Positions 1-6,766 of a stretch of 8,042 bases of DNA are shown here, piece after piece. The notes below the pieces were generated by a model. The model was not told the DNA's origin. It ran no database searches and saw only the letters and a list, made by a program, of their open reading frames with translations. How positions within the stretch are numbered: the stretch's first letter is position 1; each line of letters starts with the position of its first letter. Location of the stretch: NCBI GenBank assembly GCA_001313365.1, contig BBFS01000141.1:1-8042 (forward strand). The letters run 5' to 3'. This DNA is from Paenarthrobacter nitroguajacolicus JCM 14115. GTDB taxonomy: Bacteria; Actinomycetota; Actinomycetes; Actinomycetales; Micrococcaceae. A program made the translations under genes and the position numbers.

Positions 1-276
1 CCCCGGCAGCGCGCGTCTAAGGGAGGAACGACCGAGCGCGCAGAGGGGGCTCAGCCCGCCCGCAGGGCAAGGACCCATGGAAAGTGGGAGCCGAGCCTCG
101 AATTCGAACACGCGAGTAACGCCGCGTAAACGGCTCTGGAAGTGTCAGCCAACTATCGGTACGGGGCACCCTTTTCGTCCGGTCGGTGACTTTCGGTGTG
201 GTGAGCTAGGCCTGTCTTCGCCGCCCCCCCGGTCCGGGAGCTGGCGCCCGCCTTGGCCCAAAACCGTTAGTGACTC
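1..276. other. Unassigned upstream region, no recognised gene
   Basis: No recognisable protein, tRNA or structured RNA is visible on either strand. Two plus-strand frames stay open by chance (one is open across nearly the whole stretch), but the translations are low-complexity Arg/Ser/Pro/Gly mixtures that match no family I know. The region should contain the promoter and 5' leader of the transporter operon starting at 277, but I could not find a convincing -35/-10 pair. A 10-bp perfect palindrome TCGAATTCGA lies at 98-107. An AAAACCGTTAG segment at about 260-270 has the central CG flanked by A/T typical of LacI-family operators, but only one half looks good, so it is a weak suggestion. A 7-C run at 224-230 belongs to the homopolymer anomaly seen across the window. 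Confidence 0.4.
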
Positions 277-1259
277 ATGACTACCCGACAGATTCAAAGC
301 AGCAGTGCTGCACCTGCTGGCAGGCCGGATTCCACGCCGCCGGTCGACACCGCCCGGCCCCGTCCGGGGGGGAGACGGCGCTGGTCCGGCCGCAGCCGCA
401 AGGACTTCCTGGTCTTCCTGGCCATGGCCCTGCCCAACCTCGTTCTGATCGGCACGTTCACCTATTGGCCGCTGATCAATAACATCTACTATTCAACGTT
501 GGATTGGACGCTCGGCTCGGCTTCGGCCACGGTTGTTGGGCTGCAGAACTACGTCACGTTCTTCACCAGTGAGGATGCGTCCAAGGTCCTTGGGACTACG
601 GCCATCTTCACCCTGGTGACGGTGGGCGGTTCGATGGTCCTCGGCCTGTTGGTTGCCCTTGCTTTGAACTCCAAAGTCCGCGGCACCACGTTCGCCCGTT
701 CCGCGGTGTTCGCGCCTATGTGCTGTCCGGCGTGGGTGTTGGCTTGGTGTGGTTGTTCATCTTCGATCCCGGCTACGGAGTGCTCGCCTGGGTCCTGCGC
801 GGCCTTGGACAACAGAGTCCGCAGTGGATCAACGATCCCCAGCTCTCGTTGGTGATGGTCATCATCGTGTACGTCTGGAAGAACCTGGGCTACTGTGCCG
901 TGGTCTATCTGGCGGGCCTGCAGTCCCTGCCCCGCGACGTGATGGAAGCTGCGGCGTTGGACGGCGCCAACAGCGCGCGGAGATTTTTCAACATTTCCAT
1001 GCCTTTGCTCTCCCCCCACCACGTTCTTCCTGCTGATCACCACGATGCTGAGTTCATTGCAGGCCTTCGACCTCATCCGCATCATGACTCCGTTGGGCAA
1101 CGGCACCAGCACGCTGATTTACGAGGCGTACTTGCAGGCGTTCGGCGCTACAACCGGGCAGGCTACTCTGCGGCGATTTCGGTGATCCTTTTCGCGATCC
1201 TACTGATCATTACTGTTCTTCAACTGCGGTTCGTTGAGCGAAAGGTCCACTACTCATGA
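277..1259 (+). CDS. ugpA: UgpA-like sugar ABC transporter permease (frameshifted in this sequence)
   Basis: This is an inner-membrane subunit of a CUT1-family (binding-protein-dependent) carbohydrate importer. The ATG at 277 is fixed by TAG and TGA in frame at 268-273; no clear Shine-Dalgarno precedes it. A basic, Pro/Arg-rich N-terminus of about 45 residues leads into a first membrane helix (KDFLVFLAMALPNLVLIG), and about six helices follow. The EAA loop that docks the ATPase reads EAAALDGANSARRFF near residue 223. The C-terminus, RFVERKVHYS, resembles E. coli UgpA (FRYVESKVRYQ). The reading frame breaks three times: one base missing near 715-716 (FAPYVLSG expected), one extra C in the run at 1012-1017 (LLSPTTFFLL expected), and one base missing near 1144-1148 (FGGYNRAG expected). 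All coding sense is recovered by correcting these, so the gene is probably intact. An extra Gly sits at the 366-372 G run. The stop overlaps the next start by ATGA. The substrate is inferred from the family only: glycerol-3-phosphate or another sugar-type solute. Confidence 0.85.
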
Positions 1260-2189
1260 GCGCGCCCTCACCCGCCGTCGTCGTTGATCCCCCCGCAAGA
1301 GGCCGCACAGCCAGCTGCACAGCATGAGCGTCCGCGCCCCTTCTCCAGCGCAAACCTCCTCCAGACAGTGGCTACCGGCTACATTCCATTGATCATTGCC
1401 ACGCTTGTGGTGTTCCTGCCGTTGCTCTGGATGTTGTTGAGTTCCTTCAAGCAACCGGGAGAGATCGTCACCATGGATCTGAAGATCCTGCCTGAGTCCC
1501 TGAACCTGGAGAACTATGCCACGGCCATGACCACGGTCCCGTTCGCACAGTTCTTCGCCAACAGCCTGATTGTTACGGTGGTGGGTTCGAGCATCAAGGT
1601 CGTCCTGGCGATTCTGACGGCTTACGCGCTGGTGTTTGTTCGCTTCCCGTTCAAGAACGTGATCTTCGTGCTGATCCTCGTGGCCCTCATGGTCCCTGCG
1701 CAGGTCTCCATCCTGCCCAACTACATCCTGATCGCGGGGGGGATGGGCGGCAAGAACACTCTGTGGGGCATCATCCTTCCTGGCCTGGGGGGGACGGCGT
1801 TCGGTACCTTCCTGCTCCGACAACACTTCCTGACCCTGCCGCCGTCGATCCTCGAAGCAGCTGAAATCGACGGTGCGGGTCATTGGCGCCGGCTGTGGCA
1901 GATCATCGTCCCGGTCTCGGTGCCATCGATCGCGACGGTCGCGCTGGTAACTGTGGTCAGCGAATGGAACGACTACATCTGGCCGCTCATCATCACTGAC
2001 CGCCCCCGACACCATGACGCTCCCGGTGGGCCTGACCCTGCTGCAGAACTCGGAAGGCAATGGGGGGGCCGGTTGGGGGGGAATCCTCATGGCCGGCGCC
2101 GTACTGGTTATCGTTCCCATTCTGCTGGTGTTCGCAGCGCTCCAGCGCTACATCGTTGCCGGCCTGACCCAAGCAGTGTCACCGGCTGA
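1256..2189 (+). CDS. ugpE: UgpE-like carbohydrate ABC transporter permease (frameshifted in this sequence)
   Basis: This is the second CUT1 permease and pairs with the upstream subunit to form the membrane channel. The ATG at 1256 overlaps the upstream TGA (ATGA), which implies translational coupling; AAAGG at 1241-1245 is a weak ribosome site. The first helix begins at about residue 40 (YIPLIIATLVVFLPLLWMLL). The ATPase-docking EAA loop, EAAEIDGAGHWRRLW, is near residue 200. The C-terminus ends RYIVAGLTQ(G)SVTG. Three indels break the frame: +1 in the C run at 1289-1294 just after the start, +1 at about 2000-2001 (ITDAPDTMTLP expected), and -1 near 2170-2173, after which the stop is TGA at 2187-2189. 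Without the last correction the frame would run on into the solute-binding gene. Four G runs of exactly 7 (1736, 1787, 2062, 2075) each add one in-frame Gly compared with the sequence I expect for this family. I regard the gene as functional with a faulty consensus. Confidence 0.84.
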
Positions 2190-2229
2190 TTTTCTCCCAC
2201 CGCACCATTCGCATCGAAGTACGTTATTG

Positions 2230-2235
2230 AGAGGA
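2230..2235 (+). promoter_or_regulatory. Ribosome binding site of the solute-binding protein gene
   Basis: AGAGGA lies 6 nt before the ATG at 2242. It supports that ATG as the start and argues against reading the frame that runs in from the upstream permease gene at 2014. Confidence 0.7.
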
Positions 2236-2241
2236 AGCACC

Positions 2242-3593
2242 ATGCACACCAACCTTGACCGCCGACATTTCCTTGGATTGGCAGGCCTCGGCGCCGGAGC
2301 TGCGGCCCTCGCCGCATGCGGCGGACCGTCGACGGCGGGTACGGCAGACGCCGTCGACACCGCCACGATCGACTTCAGCGGAGTAAAGCCCGCAGCCTCC
2401 ATCGATTTCTGGACCAACCACCCGGGTAAGTCACAGGACGTGGAGAAGGCGATTATCGAGAAGTTCCACGCCAAATTCCCAGACATCAAGGTCAACCTGG
2501 TGACCGCGGGCGCCAACTACGAAGAGATCGCCCAGAAGTTCCAGACGTCGCAGGCAGCCAAGACGGGCCTGCCGGGACTGGTAGTCCTTTCTGACGTCTG
2601 GTGGTTCCGCTACTACTCCAATGGCAGCATCATTCCCATCGATAGCTTGGTGAAGCAGCTGGATATCAAAATCGACGACTTCCAAAAGTCGCTGGTGGAC
2701 GACTACAAATACGAGGATAAGCAGTGGGCGCTCCCCCCCTACGGCCGTTCCACGCCGCTGTTCTACTACAACAAGGACCATTTCAAGGCCGCCGGACTTC
2801 CCGACAGGGCGCCGGCCACCTGGCAAGAGTTCGCAGAGTGGGCGCCGAAACTCAAGGCCACCTCGGGTGCGCAATACGCCTACATCTACCTGCCCTGGCC
2901 GGCTACGCAGGGTGGACCCTGCAGAACAACCTGTGGGGTTGGGGCGGAAGCTGGTCAAAGGACTGGGACATCACTTGCGATTCGCCGCAGTCCGTAGCCG
3001 CACTTCAGTGGGCCCAGGACTCCATCTATAAGGACGGTTGGGCCGGCGTTTCGTCCAAAGAGGCAGCAGACGACTTCGCCGCCGGGATCACCTCGTCAAC
3101 TATCTCTTCACAGGTTCCTTGCTCGCGTCCTGAAGGCCGCCAAGTTCAACGTTGGCGTCGGCTTCCTGCCCGGCGGCCCTGAGGCGCCCAGCGGCGTTTG
3201 CCCCCCCACGGGCGGCGCGGGCCTCGGCATCCCCCCAGCGGCATCAGCAAGGAAGAGCAGCTGGCCGCGGCGACGTTCCTCAAGTTCATGACCGAACCTG
3301 AGAACACTGCCGCCTTCTCGGCCGCCACCGGCTACATGCCGACCAGGCTCTCAGCTGACATGACAGCGGTTCTTGCGGCAACGCCACAGATCAAGACCGC
3401 AATGGATCAACTCACCGCCACCAGGGTTCAGGACAATGCCCGCGTGTTCCTTCCGGGCGCTGATCAGGAGATGGCCAAATCGGCGGCCAAGATCCTGACG
3501 CAACAAGGTGACGTCCAAACAACCATGACCGAGCTCAAGAAGACGCTCGAGGGCATCTACACCAAGGATGTAAAGCCCAAACTGAAGGCATAA
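2242..3593 (+). CDS. ugpB: UgpB-like extracellular solute-binding lipoprotein (frameshifted in this sequence)
   Basis: This is the receptor of the ABC importer. It captures the solute outside the membrane and delivers it to the two permeases encoded just upstream. The N-terminus has a twin-arginine motif (DRRHFLGL, Arg7-Arg8), a hydrophobic stretch and a lipobox LAAC with Cys26, indicating Tat export and lipid anchoring. The body shows the family 1 solute-binding fold: FWTNHPG near the start of the mature protein, FYYNKDHFKAAGLP, an aromatic segment GWTLQNNLWGWGGSW, AKFNVGVGFLPGG, and PENTAAFSAATGYMPTR near the C-terminal hinge. Several of these match the E. coli UgpB layout. The frame breaks four times: -1 near 2889-2890, -1 near 3108-3110, -1 near 3125-3126, and +2 in the C run at 3231-3236. 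Runs of 7 C at 2733-2739 and 3201-3207 each add a Pro. Corrected length is about 450 residues, normal for the family. The substrate is not certain: UgpB-type suggests glycerol-3-phosphate or glycerophosphodiesters, but other sugars are possible. Confidence 0.87.
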
Positions 3594-3611
3594 CTGCCTT
3601 CCTGGATATGC

Positions 3612-3645
3612 GAAGAGCTGGGCTACTTGAGTAGCCCAGCTCTTC
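3612..3645. terminator. Perfect 15-bp hairpin between convergent genes
   Basis: GAAGAGCTGGGCTAC at 3612-3626 and its exact reverse complement at 3631-3645 flank a TTGA loop. The hairpin begins 18 nt after the stop of the solute-binding gene and 11 nt after the stop of map on the other strand. The flanks have no real U tract (ATTTG on one side, GCATATCC on the other), so it is not a textbook intrinsic terminator. Its position and its perfect symmetry fit a bidirectional terminator or 3'-end stabiliser for both transcripts. Confidence 0.8.
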
Positions 3646-3656
3646 ATTTGCAGGTG

Positions 3657-4491
3657 TTACGGGATGGGAACAGGCACGACGCCGAGCGGTGCCAACTGCG
3701 CGGCGCCCCCCCATCCGGGGCGGACAGGACCCAGATGCCCTTTTCGTGAACAGCTACCGAATGCTCCCACTGGCAGGAACGCTTGCCGTCCGTGGTGACG
3801 ACGGTCCAGTCGTCGTCGAGGGTAGCAGTCTCGATGCCACCACGTACCAGCATGGGTTCAATGGCCAGGCATAGGCCGGGCCGGATCTTGGGGGGGCCGT
3901 GGTGGCTGGTCCGGTAGTTCAGAACGTCCGGGGGGGCCATGTGCATCTTCGAACCAATGCCGTGGCGACGTAATCCTCCAGGATGCCCAACGGCTTTCCA
4001 GGGACGGATGACACATAGTCATCGATCGCGTTGCCGATGTCTCCCACAAACTTGCCTTGGGCGAGGGCTGCGATGCCCCGCCACATGGCTGCCTCGGTGA
4101 CATCGGAAAGACGCTGGTCTTCGGGATCAACGTTGCCAACAATTACGGTCCTGGCAGAGTCGGAATGCCAGCCGTCAACGATGCAGCCGCCGTCGATGGA
4201 GATAATGTCGCCGTCGTTGAGGACCTTGCCGCCCGGGATGCCATGCACCACTTCCTCATTGACCGAGGTGCAGATGGTGGCCGGGAAGCCGTGATAACCA
4301 AGAAAGTTCGACTTTGCTCCGGCATCGTTGAGGACTGCGGCGAAGACATCGTCCAGGTCCTTGGTGGTGACGCCCGGCTTGGCCGCCGCAACGGCAGCGT
4401 CGAGTGCACGGCTCAGGACAAGGCCTGCCTGGTGCATGGTGCGCATCTGCTCGTTGGTTTTGTATTCAATGCGGGGCTGACCGAACGCCAT
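3657..4491 (-). CDS. map: Type I methionine aminopeptidase (frameshifted in this sequence)
   Basis: Map is a cytosolic metalloprotease that removes the initiator Met from nascent proteins. The start ATG at 4491 gives the N-terminus MAFGQPRIEYKTNEQM and is preceded closely by AGAGGAG; an in-frame ATG further upstream (4569) would add a non-conserved leader. Metal and substrate residues visible: His83 in NEEVVHGIP, Asp100 in IISIDGG, Asp111 in HSDSART, then the GHGIG histidine, the Glu of CLAIEPM and the Glu of CQWEHSVAV. The GHGIG motif lies exactly on a frameshift: one G is missing near 3965-3967, so the raw frame reads into nonsense. A second break occurs in the C run at 3706-3712, +2 relative to the frame that yields AAQLAPLGVVPVPIP and the stop at 3657-3659. 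Seven-base runs at 3890 and 3930 each add a Pro (HHGPPKIRPG, MAPPDVLNY). Corrected length is about 277 residues, lacking the zinc-finger N-terminus. As the usual sole Map it is expected to be essential, so the breaks are probably errors. Confidence 0.92.
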
Positions 4492-4591
4492 GATCTCCTC
4501 TGGAAGGTTTGCTGTCGAGGCCGACCAGGCCCCCCCGTGCTTCAACCATTTTCCCGTACCCGGGAGCATGGCCGAAATTGGAATGCAGCGT

Positions 4592-4645
4592 GAAAAAGAA
4601 AAAGGGGGCGTGTCCCCGCACTCACCGTACGGGACACACCCCCCC
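4592..4645 (-). terminator. Intrinsic terminator downstream of adk
   Basis: Read on the minus strand, a GGGGTGTGTCCC arm, a loop of about 14 nt and GGGACACGCCCC form a 12-bp stem with one G-U pair, followed directly by TTTTTCTTTTTC. The arms lie at about 4631-4645 and 4604-4617, with the U tract at 4592-4603. The mismatch on the plus strand (C-A) and the U tract show that it works in the minus direction. It lies 24 nt beyond the adk stop, and 112 nt separate its last T from the map start. Confidence 0.88.
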
Positions 4646-4668
4646 TCGCTCCACTGCCGTTTTACCGG

Positions 4669-5265
4669 CTATGTGGAGAACCAGCTAAACGGCTTGGCCG
4701 ACTCGATCGCCGTCAGCACACGGTCGGTAACTTCGTCGATACCACCGATGCCATCAACCTGCGTGAGAATGCCACGCTCGGCGTACTTGGCCACAACTGC
4801 CTCGGTCTGCTCGTGGTAGAGATCCAGGCGGTGCCGGATGACGGTTTCGTTGTCATCCGAACGGCCCGTTTCCTTGGCGCGGCCAAGGAGGCGGGTTACC
4901 AGCTCTTCATCGTCGGCGGTCAGCTGGAGCACGACGTCGAGCTCCTGCTCACCCTCAGCGAGGATCTGGTCAAGGTAGTCCACCTGCGCAGTGGTGCGCG
5001 GGTAGCCATCCAGGAGGAAGCCGTTTTCGACGTCGCTCTGGCTCAGGCGATCGCGAACCATGTCGTTCGTGACGCTGTCCGGAACGAAGTCCCCCCCGGC
5101 GTCCATGTACTTCTTTGCTTCGATGCCCAAAGGGGTTTCGCCCTTTACGTTGGCACGGAAGATGTCGCCGGTGGAGATGGCGACTACGCCGAGGCGCTCG
5201 GAAATCCGCTCAGCCTGCGTACCCTTGCCCGAACCGGGAGGTCCAATGATCAGCATTCTCGTCAT
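4669..5265 (-). CDS. adk: Adenylate kinase
   Basis: Adk is a cytosolic enzyme that catalyses ATP + AMP = 2 ADP. The start ATG at 5265 overlaps the secY stop by ATGA; GAAGGG about 8 nt upstream is a plausible ribosome site. The P-loop is GPPGSGKGT (residues 8-16). The AMP-binding part includes STGDIFRANVKGETPLG and DFVPDSV, followed by FLLDGYPRT (residues 83-91) and a short LID around LLGRAKETGRSDDNE. The LID lacks the four-Cys zinc insert, as in other short actinobacterial Adks. The frame is unbroken for 198 residues. One extra Gly at AGGDFV (about residue 57-58) falls on a 7-C run at 5091-5097; I expect AGDFV. The last residues, PFSWFST, look like an unusual tail of about 8 residues, which could be a readthrough after a missed base near the true stop. 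Confidence 0.95.
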   Translation of the reverse strand: MTRMLIIGPPGSGKGTQAERISERLGVVAISTGDIFRANVKGETPLGIEAKKYMDAGGDFVPDSVTNDMVRDRLSQSDVENGFLLDGYPRTTAQVDYLDQILAEGEQELDVVLQLTADDEELVTRLLGRAKETGRSDDNETVIRHRLDLYHEQTEAVVAKYAERGILTQVDGIGGIDEVTDRVLTAIESAKPFSWFST

Positions 5266-6580
5266 CGCAAAAGCCCTTCGTAGTGACGTTGTTGTAGCTG
5301 CGCATCAATCTGCTTGACGGTCTCCAGGCCAACACCCACCATGATCAGGATTGACGTGCCACCGAACGGGAAGTTCTGGTTGGCGTTGATCAGGACGAGT
5401 GCAACCAAAGGAATCAACGCCACGAAGCCCAGGTAAAGGGCTCCAGGCAAGGTGATCCTGGAAAGCACGTACTGCAGGTAGTCCGCGGTCGGTTTACCCG
5501 CCCGGATGCCCGGAATAAACCCGCCGTACTTCTTCATGTTGTCCGACACTTCTTCAGGGTTGAAGGTGATGGCAACGTAGAAGTAGGTGAAGAAAACAAT
5601 CATGCGAAATACAGCGCCATGTAGATGGGGGTGGTCGCCACGGGTGAGGTTGTTGTTGATCCACTCAACCACGGGGCCATCTGCTCCCCCCCTGGCGCCG
5701 GCTGGTTGAACTGTGAAATCAGCCGGGCAGGTAAAGCATGGAGGAGGCGAAGATAACAGGCACGACGCCGGCCATGTTCACCTTGATGGGGATGTAGGTG
5801 CTGGTGCCACCCACTGTGCGGCGTCCGATCATACGCTTGGCGTACTGAACGGGAACGCGGCGCTGAGACTGCTCCACGAAGACCACCAAGGCCACCGTCA
5901 GCAAGCCGACGGCCAGGACCATGAAGAAGGTGCCCGGGCCCTTCGACTCCCAGATGGAGCCCAGCGAGCCGGGGGGGAAGCTTGCAGCGATGGAGGTGAA
6001 GATGAGCAGCGACATGCCGTTGCCCACACCCTTTTCGGTGACCAGTTCGCCCATCCACATGATGAGGCCTGTGCCGGCCGTCAACGTGATGATGATGAGG
6101 ATGGTGGTCATGATGCTCTCATCAGGAATGATGGGCAGGTTGCAGCCTGGCAGCAGCTGGCCGGACCGGGCGAGCGACACCAACGTGGTGGCGTTCAGCA
6201 GTCCGAGAGCGATAGTGAGGTACCGGGTGTACTGCGTCAACTTGGACTGACCGGAGGAGCCCTCTTCGTAGAGCTGCTGGAACCGGGGGGGAATGACCAC
6301 CCGGAGCAGCTGCACGATGATGCTCGCCGTGATGTAGGGCATGATGCCCAAGGCAAACACTGAAACCTGCAGCAACGCGCCGCCGCTGAACAAGTTCACC
6401 AGCTGGTAGATGCCCTGCGAGGTGTCACCGGTGTTCAAGCATTGCTGGACATTCTGGTAGTTCACACCAGGCGAGGGGGATAAAAGCTCCCAAGCGGAAG
6501 ATTGTGATGATTCCCAGCGTGAACAACAACTTGCGTCGCAAATCAGGCGTCCGAAACGCCCGGCCGAATGCGCTTAGCAA
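5262..6580 (-). CDS. secY: Preprotein translocase subunit SecY (frameshifted in this sequence)
   Basis: SecY is the channel-forming membrane subunit of the SecYEG translocon, normally with ten helices. The start is TTG at 6580, giving LSAFGRAFRTPDLRRKLLF after the initiator Met and preceded by AGGAGG at 6585-6590. Recognisable parts in order: NYQNVQQCL, FALGIMPYITASIIVQLL, FQQLYEEGSSGQ, GVGNGMSLLIF, YIPIKVNMAGVVPVIFA, the region around KPTADYLQYVLSRITLPGA, and the C-terminal GGTSILIMVGVGLETVKQ. Five indels break the frame: +1 at 6475-6479 (AFIPSPGVNYQ expected), -1 near 5722, -1 near 5669-5670 (APWVEWINN expected), +1 at 5627-5631 (GDHPIYMALYF expected) and -1 near 5604. In-frame extra residues lie at the 7-base runs 5686, 5971 and 6285 (APGGE, SFPPGS, IPPRFQ). 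Corrected length is about 436-440 residues, normal for the family. SecY is essential, so these are not real mutations. The last four bases overlap adk. Confidence 0.94.
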
Positions 6581-6584
6581 GCGT

Positions 6585-6590
6585 CCTCCT
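6585..6590 (-). promoter_or_regulatory. Strong ribosome binding site for the secY TTG start
   Basis: AGGAGG on the minus strand lies 4 nt before the TTG at 6580. The core is perfect but the spacing is slightly short. It decides the start, because no ATG or GTG in the same frame is better placed and the translation from TTG gives the conserved SecY N-terminus. Confidence 0.72.
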
Positions 6591-6639
6591 GAGTAGAAAG
6601 TACAAGGATGTGGATGGGATCAATGAAACCCAACAACCG

Positions 6640-6667
6640 AGTCTAACCGCTTGTGACGCCGTCGGAA
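6640..6667 (-). promoter_or_regulatory. Candidate promoter for secY-adk
   Basis: On the minus strand TTCCGA (6662-6667) and TAGACT (6640-6645) are 16 nt apart. TAGACT fits the actinobacterial TANNNT -10 box well; the -35 matches TTGACA at only three positions. The pair lies downstream of the rplO terminator and would give a leader of about 50 nt before secY. It is a suggestion based on position and the -10 box. Confidence 0.35.
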
Positions 6668-6690
6668 TAATCGAGAGTCCACAATCACGC

Positions 6691-6734
6691 AAAAAATCCC
6701 GGTATACAGCCGAAGCCCCCCCGCATACCGGGAT
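6691..6734 (-). terminator. Intrinsic terminator with UUCG loop between rplO and secY
   Basis: On the minus strand ATCCCGGTAT (6725-6734) pairs perfectly with ATACCGGGAT (6696-6705). Inside is a C(UUCG)G tetraloop, with a G-rich bulge caused by the 7-base run at 6716-6722. The stem is followed by TTTTTT at 6691-6696. It lies 32 nt past the rplO stop. A short T run (CCTTTT, 6735-6740) on the plus side could allow weak activity in the other direction too. Confidence 0.9.
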
Positions 6735-6766
6735 CCTTTTACAACGGGCATTTGCCCCACTGGCTC

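Noticed and set aside
98..107. TCGAATTCGA as a cloning junction or recombination site
   Set aside because: It contains an EcoRI hexamer, but no vector-like sequence or change of composition is visible around it; a 10-bp palindrome can occur by chance.
77..280. Small ORF upstream of the first permease
   Set aside because: Low-complexity translation, no ribosome site, no recognisable motif, and it overlaps the permease start.
1254..2120. Long minus-strand open frame (288 codons) opposite the second permease
   Set aside because: Its translation is rich in Asp, Arg, His and Gln with no family features, typical of the antisense of a GC-rich membrane protein gene; the plus strand encodes a clear CUT1 permease there.
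2014..2997. A fused permease tail plus solute-binding protein
   Set aside because: The joint frame exists only because one base is missing near 2171. Restoring it gives the normal permease stop at 2189, and the binding protein has its own ribosome site and Tat signal at 2242.
277..3593. Phase variation or programmed frameshifting in the transporter genes
   Set aside because: The indels are scattered, involve different runs and directions, and the same pattern affects essential secY and map. No slippery heptamer with downstream structure is seen.
277..3593. Decaying pseudogene operon
   Set aside because: No in-frame nonsense or missense decay is visible; every segment reads as conserved protein once single bases are corrected, which fits sequence error better than gene decay.
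5713..6363. Plus-strand open frames opposite secY
   Set aside because: Histidine/aspartate/glutamine-rich shadow of the secY gene with no family resemblance.
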